From contig CAJNDS010002098.1 in the NCBI GenBank assembly GCA_905221605.1, forward strand, positions 297,374 through 361,373: a stretch of 64,000 nucleotides of DNA, given 5' to 3'. The notes under the pieces were generated by a model. It was not told the origin of the DNA, ran no database searches, and saw nothing but the letters and a program-made list of their open reading frames with translations. Every line of letters starts with the position of its first letter. Position 1 is the stretch's first letter. The translations under genes were made by a program, and so were the position numbers. Positions 22,001 to 34,700 of the stretch are shown piece by piece. Origin of the DNA: Symbiodinium natans (lineage: Eukaryota; Sar; Dinophyceae; Suessiales; Symbiodiniaceae).

Positions 22001-24778
22001 CCCTACGAACTTGAGAACAGTATTTTAGGTTGACAAGCTGTATAAGCCCTCAACCACCCTAAACCCTAGGCCCTAAACCCTAAGCCCTCAACCCTTCAAT
22101 CCTGATCCCTCCAACCTGCCAGACTCGAAAATCTTGACGAAGCTTGACCGAAGGCCTGTCCACACCCATGTCGTAACGTGTTTTGAGGCCCTAGCCGACA
22201 TGGCGCATTCCCTCAACAAGCTCCTGGACGCAAGGGTAAGGGCTTTGGGAGCTGAGGATTCTAGAGAGAGGGGTTCGGGACACGGGATTGGACGTTTACA
22301 CTTTACCAAAAATCCGCGGCGTTTGGGATTTCAGTGTCTGTAAACTTAAGAATGTTCAAGCAACCGCTTCCTACACTACACAAACTGCCACCTGCAATAT
22401 CAATGGCTCGGGCCGTCTGGGTTTCGGGTTTAGGGTGCACATGACCATATTTGGAGGCCGGGGAAGAAGGGCTCGACATGTTTGCGTTTTTAGGGTTTGG
22501 AGGAGGGTTTTGGAGAAATGTTTGGAGGGTGAGATTTTGCAGATCGGTGCGCCCGACAGACGATGCGCTTTGGGCTAAACCCGCAAGACGTGAGTTTGCA
22601 AGCCCCCCCACCCAGACGGTTCGATGGTTCAAGATGGGAAGAGAAACCTCAGACCGAAAAAACATCGGCCGGGCTTCACTATATTGAACCCCCCCCCCCC
22701 CCCCCCCCTCCAGAACAGCTGCGCGATCCTGTTTAGAGCGGCAATCTTGACTTTTGTAGAGGGGTCCCCAAGAGAAAGCACATCCAACATTACTCCAAAC
22801 CTTGGCACTCTACCCTAGGAACCGCTTCGGGGTTTTCAAACTATTCCCGACTTCCCCCCCCCCCTTACTTCTTAGTAGGGAATGAGCGAATTAGGCCCAG
22901 GGATTATACCCTAAACCCTAAACCCTAAACCCTAAACCCTAAACCCTAAACCCTAAACCCTAAACCCTAAACCCTAAACCCTAAACCCTCCCTCATTCCT
23001 TACTAAGAACCAGCCAGTCCTCGGGCGAGAGGAGCCCATCGCCATGGGTGTCCAAGGCCATGAACTTGGCCCTCAGCTCCTGCACGTCACGGCTTCGGTC
23101 GTTTAGGGTTTAGGGTTTAGCCTAGGGTTTAGGGTTTAGGGTTGAGGGTTTAGGGTTTAGCCTGAGGTCAGCTCGTGATTGCTTTCTTTTGATCTTTCTT
23201 GATCGGGGCTAGAAGTTGAAAAGAACGCACTGCAATTGCACACATGCACTAACATAGCCAGGCTTTTGAAGTAGGAGGAGCCTTTTGTGTTTCGCGCTTC
23301 GGATGTGGGCTTAGTCATCGGGGCTCAAAGGTGTTGCAACCGTGGGGCTTCAGGCTTCGAGGTCCCAAAACACCTCAAGCTCCCAAATGCCTTCTCTCTG
23401 CTCCGGGCAATTCACGACATTCCTTTCTCGTGCTTCGTTCACTGGAAAAGGTCGGCTGCAGGTCAAGCAGAACGCCTACCACACCCAACATCTTCAAACC
23501 TCGGTCTCCGAAGCGAACTCCTAAGCCAACAAGGCTGAGTCAAACTTTGGTTCCCCACAACGACTTCCTACCCACCCAGACACGCGAACCCAGAAGGCGT
23601 AATCAATGACTTTTTTCGCTGTTCTTGGGCTCCTCTTCCGCATGGATTCAAGAATGGCCCGCGTTGGCAAGAGCCAAAGCCTTACGCCGCTTACGCCCCA
23701 AAGGCACTCGAAACCAAGCCCCCCACCTGGATCTGGAACTCACTGAGCTCTCGTGTTAGCAACTGGAGGACGGCCCGCTTCAGCTTGTTGTAAGCCTGCA
23801 CTCGCACTCTGAAACTCCCAACCCCAGACTCCTATAAGACCCTTAAGCCGCGAATCCCCACAACCTCGAAACCCTAAACCCGAGTATCCCTTATGACATC
23901 CAAGCCAGCTGCCAGTCGCAGCATGGACATGCTGGGTTTCGTTTCCTTTTGAGGCTCTTTTGGCTCCCTCTCGAATCAACATCACTGGTCACTAAGGTGC
24001 ATATCCTCCGTGGCTCAATACAAATGAAATCGCCAGAGATGGACGGGTCCGCTGTAACGACAAATACTCCCAAAGCCATAGCACAGAAAGAGATCACGAA
24101 GTCATTGCAGGCCCTCTCTAAGCACTGCTGGTTGATTTCGCATAGACTTACCCACACACCTCCGGGGCTTCTTCGCAATGCCCCACGAACCCCAAAGCTG
24201 TAGGGAGTTACAAGCTGAAGGTGTGGTGCCTGGTACTGCTTCAAGCCGTCGAAGATTGAAACCTTGCAAGGGCAGCACGGAAACCCCAAAGCCCTCAACC
24301 CAAGACGCCATCCCCAAAACCCTTCAGCGTCCCAAACTTGAAGGCTGGTGGCCACTTTAGGAGCTGGCCACTTTAGGAGCAAGGATCAAGGTTATCAAGG
24401 AGAAACCATAGAGTCGATATGGCGTTCTATCTGAAATCTGAAAGAGACGACGGGATGTTTTCTGACACGGGTGTAGGACGGAGGGTGACGGACGCTACAG
24501 AGAGTCCTACTTGAGCCTGTCACGCGCCTCCCCGCCCTCGAATGGTACTTGATGTCATTGGATATCAGGCTGGTTTAGCGGCGTAGTGTTCACAAATGTC
24601 GGGATCTTGGGGAAAAAAGAGCTTGATGTCTTGATGTCGTAAGCTGAAGCTGAAAAACTTTGGGATAGCTGTTTCCGGTCGTTGGGACCTGGACGCCTCT
24701 GAACTCTACTTCCCTCAGCCTCTGGCACTCAGGCCCTCCACGTTTCCGAAGGGCGATGGCTTCGATGGGTCTCGGAAC
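19007..24778 (-). CDS. CDPK: CDPK exons 17-25: junction and EF-hand tail
   Basis: Exons (minus strand) are 24723-24778, 23727-23800, 23020-23079, 22196-22223, 21713-21792, 21401-21480, 21299-21329, 20511-20575 and 19007-19067. The junction contains [13 protein letters not shown], the typical CDPK autoinhibitory helix. EF1 loop [12 protein letters not shown] is canonical. EF2 [12 protein letters not shown] keeps positions 1, 3, 5 and 12 but has Gln for Gly at 6. EF3 [12 protein letters not shown] lacks an acidic residue at 12. A fourth hand is reduced to [10 protein letters not shown] without a loop. Donors in order are GA, GT, GA, GC, GC, GC, GA, GC. Confidence 0.92.
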
Positions 24779-25737
24779 CTGCCATGTTCGGGCGAGTCTC
24801 ATTTTTTGGAAAGCTGGAGACCTTGAAGCTGGAGGCCACAAGCTTGCAACCCCTGCTATACTTGCCAAGCCCTAAACCCCAGGGGCACTGGTAAATGAGT
24901 GGGCTGAACGGTAGCTCAAGCAGCTTAGAGTTTGGGTCTCGATACCTATCCCGCAAGGGTGCGGAGTTCCGATAAAGCTTTTCAAAGCAGTTTACACACC
25001 AGTCTTTCTCCCGAGAACACTTCAACCCTTTTCGGTACCCCACTTTCTTGTCATGTATCGTCAGCGCGGCCCCCGCGCTGAAGCAAAACCCTTGAGGTCT
25101 ACGGTTGAGAGCTGCAAGCCAACATTGCAGATTTGAAGCTGCAGACCACCAAAGCCCTGTAGGTCTCTAGAAAAGCTGGGTTGGCATTTGAACTCTCTGA
25201 AAAGTATTTATATATAGGGTCCCTTTAATAAACCCAAATAAGGAAAATGAAACACGTCCCAAGTCCCAAGAACCAACCTAGAAAGGAAGCGCGCTGGCCA
25301 GGCCATTCGTGCGCCAAGGCCTGCGACGCGGAGAGCCGCTTAGTGCTGTTCTTCTCCAGCAGCTTTCTACCTGGGCTGGGCCAGTTTCAGGTTTCAGCTG
25401 TTTAGGGTTCGGGGTTTCCTCCAGGGTGCAAGGTACTTTGTGTGATGAGGCTTCAGGTCATCGTATGTCAAGGCCGGGTCCGCAGTGTAATTACCTGCTG
25501 CAGGTTGTTTAGACGCTCGTCTATAAGAGCCATTGAGAGCTCCGCAATCCGCGAGCCCGCAAGCCGTGCCGATGAGTCCGAACCGATTCATGACTCGTGA
25601 GGGCTTGTCTGTGCCAACAATCCAGCTCAAGTTTCTTCGAGCACTCTGACAGATGCCATCCTGACACATTCCCTCTCTCTGCCACTGTGTCTGCATATCT
25701 CTCTTCTCTCTCTCTTCTCTCTCTCTTCTCTCTCTCT

Positions 25738-25769
<32 letters not shown>

Positions 25770-28700
25770 TCTCTCTCTCTTCTCTCTCTCTTCTCTCTCT
25801 CTTCTCTCTCTCTTCTCTCTCTCTTCTCTCTCTCTTCTCTCTCTCTTCTCTCTCTCTCTTCTCTCTCTCTTCTCTCTCTCTCTCTCTCTTTGTCTCTCTT
25901 CTTCCTTCCTTCCATTGCACTTTGTCTCTCTCTCTCTCTCTCTCTGTGCCTCCGTCATCTTATCTACTTGTACTGGTCTCACACTCGCAGACTCTCGCAC
26001 TCTCGCCCTTGCACTTGCACACACGCACGCACAGACACACTCGTTCTATGCCTCGTTCACTCTCTTGCTCACTCTCACGCCTCTCCAGGCCCCAAGCCAT
26101 AAACACAAAACCAAATCCGCAATCTCTTGAGCCCTAAACCCATAATCCGGCCGAACGACACAAGTCGCACGCAGTGGGGGAAACTTGTGCCCAGATATCG
26201 CTCGGAAACCTCGGCGTGGCATTGAGCGGAATAGATAGGAAAGGTTTTAGGGCATGTTATGGGCACGTTGTTCGACGCTCCGGACCTTCGAGCTCTGCCG
26301 GGCTCTGAGTGTTGACTTCGCCGCACTACTCTCGCCATCTACTAGTTGCTTGAGAACCCCCGCAACAAAAAATCAAAAAGAAAATAGTAATCCCTGTCTT
26401 GCCCTTACATGGAATATTTCGTTTATTCTTTGGGGGTTCTTAAGCAAAGAGTGGTCATCTCCTCCGACCTGCAGTCTTCTACGCTGCGCCGCTGTGCTCC
26501 CGAAAACGAGCGGTTTTCTTCAATCGGGTTCGCGGTTGTTGTGTCAGGGGCTTCGCGCCTAAGAGACCTGAAGGTGGAGTTGTACAGAAGCCCAAGCCCT
26601 CAACACCAACCCACAGATTTAGAATCTCAGGCCCTAGACGCTTCGACTCCTAGAACCTCCGACGCCAGGCTTTCATATGACTCTAGGTCTATCGACTGTA
26701 GGTGCCGCGGAATGTGGCTTTAAAGCTCAGAGGGGCTTCGTAAGGTTGCAAGTTCAGGTTTTCGGCCTTAAAGGTTGTCAGTTTGGCTTTCGCAGGCCAA
26801 AGCTAATCCCCACAAGCCCGATTTGATTAGATTCTGAGCTCAAGGGTTCAAGTTCCAAATCAATCGCACACAGTTCGGTGAGTTCAGGTGTTGACCTCCA
26901 CTACGTGGCCAACAGCAAATACTGGGCAAAAACACTCTCACAAGGTCCACGACTGGACGCTGGCCTTCAAAACTGGTTCAACTCCAGCAGAAGCCCCAAG
27001 ATAAGCCCGGCAACCTCCTAAACTCTCAACTTGGGAACCTTCTGCCCTGAACCAAAATCATCAGTGGGGCTGTGGCTGGACAGGGTCAGGGCTGGAGATC
27101 TTGGCGCGAACCGCCCTGGGAAGGGCAAGTGATGGGGGTTGATGTGTGGGCGGCTGAGGGAAAGTGCTTCGTGCGCGTGCTGGCCTAGAGGTCGCCAAAG
27201 GTACTTTGATCTTGAAAAGTCTGGGCCTTGTGGGCCTCTGTGTTTTAGTTGGTGGTCGTGATGATGCAATGCTTATGCGGAGGGGCAAGCTCGTACCAGC
27301 AACAGCCGCCGTGCCCTCTGGGTCTCGATTTGGTGAGTTTATATCCAAGGCAACTGGCCATGAAACGAAGGCCCGATAATTCTTCAGGGATTGCGGGCCT
27401 CAACCATAAAGGGCCCCAAGCTCAGACTCAGGACCCAGCGTTTCATCATCGCCTGGCGTGTAAAATGGGTGCCAACCTCGGTGGCAGCTTCGCAGTCCGC
27501 AGTCCGCTCTCCACAGCAGCGCAGCTTCTTTCAAGGGTGCGCCTTAATGTGGGCACCCTGAGGAGCAGGGTTTGGGGTTGGGGGTTTGGGGTTTGGGGGT
27601 CTGGGGTTTAGGGTTTGGGGTTTGGGGTTTAGGGTTTGGGGTTTAGGGTTTAGGGTTATTGTACTCTGCCAAAGGAAAGGATAGCCAACAACACGATAGA
27701 TGTCAACATCGGAGCCATGGAGACATGAAGCCCTGAACTTGAAAGCCTGTGCAGCCCCGAGCCAGTTTCAAATCACTCATGTCCCCCAACCTCTCCAACC
27801 AATCTTAGGTATCAAAGAGATCCTCGGGACCCGAGCCGGTGAAGAGCTGACAGAGAATTATTCCAATACCTTGCACTTCGAAAGAAGCAGAGTGACAGCA
27901 GAGTGGTATCACAGAATGCCAAATGCCACTCGCTACCACAAATTTGGATAATGATGAAGCCTAGTCAGGGAAAGCACAAGAGTGAAACAGGTGGCACCTT
28001 TTGACAAGTCTTACATTTGAAGCCACATGCGGTGCAGACCCCGCGTGTTGTTTCAAAGGGCAAACACATGTACAGATGAGGCTTCGGCAAAAGGAAGCTG
28101 ACTGCGGGAGCAAGCAACAACGTTTGACTGCTCTGCGAGGAAGGGTTGGAAGAGAAAATCACGTGGAGCCATGAAGCCCACGGTGAGGGGGACCAATTTC
28201 GTGCAGAGAATTGTAGTCTTCGAGATATGTTCGTTAGGAAAACCCTTAGATTCATGCCTGTCGTTGTTTCTTCTTGAGGTCTCCGTGAAGGGTTCAGACT
28301 TGCAGCGTTTTTAAGTCTGGATTCACGGCTTGTCAGAGTAACGTGGGTGGTTTGGACTTGCGGAAATGCAGGAGTTGGGTTCACGACTTGCAGGGGTGCA
28401 CAGCTTGGGGACTGCAGCCCTCAACCTATATAAACCCGAAACGTGAAACTCGAACCCCGTCTCTGACAGCAAGGCCTTACCTATCCACCCAGAGGTTTCC
28501 GGGCTCAGGGTTTAGGGGTTTGGTGTTGGCTTAGGGGTAAGGGTCCAGGATTTAGGGTTTAGGGCTTAGTGTTCGGGTGGGCTTTGGCTTAGGCCTCGGC
28601 TTGAGGGTGCAGAAAGACTTTTGAAAGGGATGGAGGATTCCACAAGGTTTTGGGTTGAAGGCTGTCCGAGCCGGTGATTTCGCGCCTGTGATTTGTTCCA

Positions 28701-31700
28701 CGCCATCAACCCGCAACCATTACCCCGCACGCACGCGCGCACACGCGCACACGCACACACACCCTAAACCCTAAACCCTAAGCCCTAAACCCTAAGCCCA
28801 CACGCACACTACAAATACAATACAAAGGCTTGAGAATGCCAGGCGCCGGACTAAACAGGTCGGCCTTGTGGTCGTACGACCTACGCAGGAAGGCGAATTG
28901 TAAGGCGTTTTTCGGGAGGGTCTTCGAGTTCAAAAAGATTAAGTTAAGGTTGTTTGGAACTTACTGGAGTCGTGTCGTAATGCAAACCCTGAACCTTAAC
29001 AAGGAGCAAGCCCCCCAAACCCCTAACCCTGAACCCTGCAGTCTAAATCCTAAACCCTAAACACAAAACCAGTGTCTTCAGCTTGGGGATCGCTGGCCGA
29101 TCCTGTGGAGTCATGGCGGTGTGCCCCAGAAATCCCCAGGCGTGCCATGGGTCCAAAGAGCTCTGAGTTGAGGGTTTAAGGCTTAGGTTTTAGTGTGTAG
29201 GGTTTAGGGAAAGGCTCAAAAAACATCTTGACACTCAAATCTTGTCTATGTGGGTTAAGACTTCCAGCCGGGGCGCCCTTCAATCATCTCAGGCGCCATA
29301 TAATGCGGCGTGCCCGCTTTCTGCATGACCTGCGTTTCGGATCGGTGTTAGCCCCAGGGTGTGGCGCGTTAGGCTTTGGGGATGTTCAGGGTTTGATGGA
29401 GTTCTGATCGTCCTATGACCCCCAAACCTGTGTCAGCCCATGCGCAAGTAGTAAGACGTTTTAAGTTCTTGTCTCATTGTTCTGGCGTGGGGTTGGGAAG
29501 CACCGAGAGGCGACGATTTTCCGAGGAAGGACAACCTCCTCACGCAACCACGGTGGCACGAACAAGGCCAAGAGGAACGTAGCAACATGTAGCCTCATGT
29601 AGCAAGCTAAATGCATAGATCGGCATCGCGATCGTCAGAGCCAGTCTCAACTCCCAAGCAGTTGCACTTTCAAACTCCACACACACACAGACAGACACAC
29701 ACACTTACACGCTGTAAGGGGAATACCCTTGAGGTTGGGAGCCTGTTTTGGCCACATTCTTGGTGAACAAAGCAGCTTTTGAGAGATCGGGACCCTGCAA
29801 ACACACAATAGATATCAAGCCCATCTTCGCAGTCACAACCCCTGATTCCTCAACCCCAAATCCCCTTACATCCTGAACCAAAGATCTTGTTGCAGATCCT
29901 AAACCCCTATGCCCGGCAACCTTCAATTGGGGGCCAGACGCGCTTGCGCTCATGCCAGGGAATTAAATGTCGGCCGTTGACGGAGGGCCTTAGCGCACTT
30001 TACACAAGAATCGTGGAGCTTTTGGTTTCCATAAGCAGGGAGGGTGTTCAAACGACACCATAAAATGCTTAAGCCACACCCTAAACCCTACCTCAACCCG
30101 ACGAGACCAACCAAAGACCTGCTTGAACCCTACTGCCTTAGCGACCCCAAACCCCAACACTCAGTGATGCTTTCGGTCAGCTTCGCACAGGAGGGAGAAG
30201 AGATGGCAGACCACGGCCAAACCGTCAGAAACTCAAATCGCCACACCCAAAAAGAATTCTCCTCACCCCAGTCAAGCATTCCTCTTCGGGCCCAAATACT
30301 TTAAGATAACAGCCAACACCATACAACACCCTAAACCCTGAAGCCCTCAAACCCCCAAACCCGAAAACCCTAATTCAAGCCCTAAAACCCTAAAACCCTA
30401 ACACCCTAAGACCCTAAAACCTCAAACCTTAGACCCTAAACCCTAAGCTCAAAACCCTAACTATCCTGTCAAAACCCTGAGGCCCCCCCCCCAAAGACCC
30501 GAAGGCTCGGGCAGCATGCGCGCCAGCCGCCCCATGGTTCCCGACCGTGCGACCTTCACCTCCTTGGCCTGGAGAGAAGGTCATAAAAGAAGTGGATAAT
30601 GGTGGAAAAAATGTTCATCCTGCACCACCTCCAAATTCTGAGATTATAGAGAGGATTAGGAAAAATATGAAAGGAAAAGAATTAAGATAGAAAAAATATT
30701 GACTCTGGGATATATTCTGGAGACCCTTGAAAGATAGGTACAAAATAATTTCCAAATCCTCCAAACAAGCCAGGCATTACTAAAAAGAAGATCATAAGAA
30801 AGCCATGCAATGTAATGCTTATACTTGTATTATAGAAGTTCTGGTTTTCTGGAGATATTATCATATTTCCTGATGAGAATGACATTGACAGGTTTCTCAT
30901 AAAGTAAAATAGGATGAAGATAATGCATCCTGCATTTTTTTGGTACAGCTCTTAACATAGCATATTGGCATAAGAAATACCATTCAGGTACTATATGTAA
31001 AGGAGTAAGTAATCCACATGCTTCGAATGCAATATCTGGATGTGAGAAAGAAGAGAAGCCCAAATTCATTTGAAGAAGATATAGATAGAGCATTAATATC
31101 TTTCCATAGACTTAGAGGTGGGTTTCAGGTTGGGGGTTTAGGGTTTAGGGTTTTGGGGGTTTTGGGGTTTAGGGTTTTAGGGTTCAGGGTTTGGGGTTTG
31201 AGGGCCTTAGGGTTTAGGGTTGGCTTCCGGCTAAGGGTTTCGGAGTTCCGAGTTCATGCTTTGGAGGCTTTGGCTTTGGCTGCAGATAACCCTAGGGGTA
31301 GCGATCTGGAACAAGCGTCCGGAGACTCGGCATTCTGCTTGTTTGGGGTTGAGGGCTTTGTAAAGACTCACCAGCCAGGACGCTTTTGTACTTTCGGGGT
31401 GCCACAGAGCATTGCAACGTTAACCTTTTTGACGTGCGTAGCATTTTTAGGAGTTCTGAAGTCAAAGGGCTTCGACATTGCAACCTCCGGGCAGATGATT
31501 TGCATGTCGTGCAAACTTGGTACGTTCACACAGTTTCAATCTGGCTGAGAGCTCGAGCGTCTACATGTCAGTAGCCGGGTGAGTGAATCCGACGCATGTG
31601 TGACATAGGCAAGAGCGTCAAAGAAAACTTGGGGGAGCGATGCACACAGGGCATAGACGAGAGCGCTCAATGCGACAAAAGCGACGAGAACATGCTAACA

Positions 31701-34700
31701 CATGGGGCACAACACTGGACCGGGGAGACATTGAGCAGATCGGCGACACACGGAACTAGCTTACATGGGATCTGGGATCTGTAGCCTAAAGCCCCCAACA
31801 TCCCCTAACCTTCCGTCCCACAGTTCTGAGATCTGATCTCACCACAGGTCTGGGGATTTCGGGTTACGGGTGTGTGGAAGGTTCGGCTACACAACATTCG
31901 GGATGCAAAGCTCACGGCTACTTTGGACTGAGGTGTTGGGTCTGCAAGGCTTTGGGGCTCCATGGTGCTTGCTATTTTAGACTGGCCGTTCCTGGAACCC
32001 TAAACCCTAAACCCTAACCGGCCTGTTCCCGGATCTTCTCATGGAAGTTTGCAAGGCCGAAGTCGATTCTGGCCCCGGGACTTGGAGAGTTTAGGGTTTA
32101 GGGTTTAGGGTTTAGGGTTTAGGGTTTAGGGTTTAGGGTTTAGGGTTTAGGGTTTAGGGTTTAGGGTCCATCCCTAGTTGTCCCTAAACCTTATCCTCTG
32201 AAGCCCTTGAGTGCCTTTCAAAGTATTAAACCCTGCAGACCTGCAGAGCTCTAAGCTTATTATGCACCAAAGAAATTGGTCCGATTCGTTTATGCTTCAA
32301 CTTTGTACAGACATCTCAGACATGTTAGAGAAGCTTTTGGAAACTTATGAAAGAGACTCAGAAACGAGCAGCTTCGGCAAATCGTGAAACATGCGCTGAG
32401 TTCGGCAAAACATCGGAAAACGGTGTGAAACATTAGGGAACTATCGCAGGAAGGATACTCAGGAGCTTGCGGGGAAAGTGTGGAGACTTGTGAAGAATGT
32501 TCTTAAGTCGTAAGCTTTTGAAGAATTAATTCGTCACCACATGGAAGGTTGGGAACTCTCGAGGATTCGGGAACACTTGAAGAACACATTTGGCGGGAAC
32601 ATAATCAAGATACGTCGCACCCACCCAAGTTATTAACCCTGACCCGTACCCGGCCTTACCCCCTAACCCATAAACTTGCCTAAGCCCTAAACCCTAAACC
32701 CTTAACCTTTGTTAAACTCGAAACCCAGGCCGGCAAGGCATCTTCAGTGGAGAGCTTGCACTTCTATCCACGAAAAGGATGTTCTCCGGCCTCGTGGCAC
32801 AGTCTTTAGTTGCAGCTTCGCGCTCGATATGGGTTTACTTCCCATGCGGCTTTTCCTCATGAAGGTGTTAACGTTGGGTGACTTTTTAGGGATGTGTGGA
32901 GTGGTAATTTAGGGGGGAGTTGAAGTGCTGATGGCATGGTGGAGTTTGATGTGTGGGGGGGGCGGGGGGGGTCCTCGGAAGCTCTTACGGATGATTGCCA
33001 GTCGCGCCCCGAACGCAAATCAGGCTTCAGCGCTGGGGGGCTTAGGCACCGTGAGTCTGCAAGAGCGTGTCAGCAAAAATTGGGCTGAGACTTCGATCTT
33101 CTCTCAAGCAAAAACTCCCACAGACAGATGTTCAGCATAGTGGCAGACTTCGCTTACCGTAGCAGGCTTCGGAGTTGAAATTGGGCTTTGGAGGGAGCTC
33201 CCCGACCTCGACTTTCCCCGCAATCCGGGCTTCTTGGCCCTGCTGCACCCCTCAAACCCTACTTGTAGGGCCTACAGCCCCTACGCCATGAAACGCAGGG
33301 GTCAAAAGGAATTTGAAAGTTCACGGCTTTGTATCTGAGGTCTAAGATTGCATTCTATAGGGTGTCGGTTTTCAATGTTCAGGACAGCACCACGCACACT
33401 CTCTTTGTTCCGAACGAACACGCGCTACACCTGAAACGGCGCATGCTTGCACCAGCCCTGAGCCAGACAGGACCAACCGCCTGACACCCAAGATCACGCT
33501 CCTGGCAGCAGCGAGGAAGTTCGAAACTCCCTGGAACTTCCACGGCCACATGTGCTCAGAATTCCAAATCGCTCTCTGAGGCCTCGGCTTGATATCACGA
33601 TGGATGATTCCCTTATCGTGACAGTACTTCGTTGCTGAGAGGATCTGCTGCCTTGGACGCAAGCCGAGCCACGCAAACTTGGAGCATGATGAACTTTGTG
33701 GCATGAGGACAGGTAGAATTGCTGGAGAACACCTGCTTGCTGAGCCCCCGGCATCATGAACGCCACGTGGCTCTCAGTCATAGGCTGCTTCAACCTCTCC
33801 GTTCTCAAGCACTTGCAGGCCGTGTGCAGACATGCTCTGTGCCACTGGCTGTCGGGGTATAAAGTCTACCTTGGGAGGCATGTTCATTTGAGCACCATGC
33901 TTCAGGCGATATCCGAGGCTATCTGAACAGGTTTGGTGCTTTGCAGGTCGTAGTTGACATAGCTTTCCGATTCCAGTTCTCGACTCTTTATGAAAAACTC
34001 ATGTCGCTACAGCAGGCGCGCAAGCACGCCAAACACAAGCATCGATGTGGACTGGCGTCCTCTCGTAGTGATGAAGAATCCGCGAGAAGAGGTCTCCCCC
34101 CTCACACAGCTCCGTCACCAGGTAGATGTTGCCTCAGCTTCGATTGCCATGCGGGAGTTCTAAGCATGTGCGGCGAAGGTGATGTAGCGCTTGCTTCTGG
34201 CGGGTATGGAGCGTTGGCATCGGCAGCTGTGTTGCTTAGCTCTTGCAAGCTCGTGAGGAGTACTTATAGCCATGTAAACGTGAAGGTTGTGTTGGAGTTC
34301 GCGGCGATGGCTCAGGCTTCAGTGTGGAGCTTTAGGGTGTGGGCATTTTGATGAGGCTCATCAACCTGCGTTTGAGGATCCTGTGGGTGCAGAGTGGAGG
34401 AGCTTAGCTCATCGGGGGCAATTGGAGCAACTGTGTGAACTGCTTTCAGCACTCCAACGAGTTATCCCACGTCTCATTCCTCTCTCCCGGACCCTGCAGT
34501 TGTCAGAAGCAGATTCATAAAAACTAAACCCTAACCCCTAAACCCTAAACCCTAAAACGGAGACAAAACTGGCACCCGCAATCATGCCGATGTTTGTTTT
34601 GCCTGAAGCTCGGTTAAAAATTGCTGGTTGCAAAAGGTGCTGTTGACTCTCGAGATGAGGCGAGGGCCACTAGCGACTTGGCCACTCTCCGACGCCTCCG

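Noticed and set aside
22134-22343. Plus-strand 69-codon ORF ([13 protein letters not shown]...)
   Set aside because: It covers kinase exon 20 (22196-22223) on the other strand, which is required for a continuous EF1-EF2 frame.
25394-26130. ORFs of 100-177 codons rich in Arg/Glu or Leu/Ser
   Set aside because: They are read through the CT microsatellite in several frames on both strands; the periodic repeat alone keeps the frames open.
30510-30572. Kinase exon reading [21 protein letters not shown] (minus strand)
   Set aside because: It has an AG-like border and coding-like codons, but exon 9 joins exon 10 in phase to give a canonical activation loop without it.
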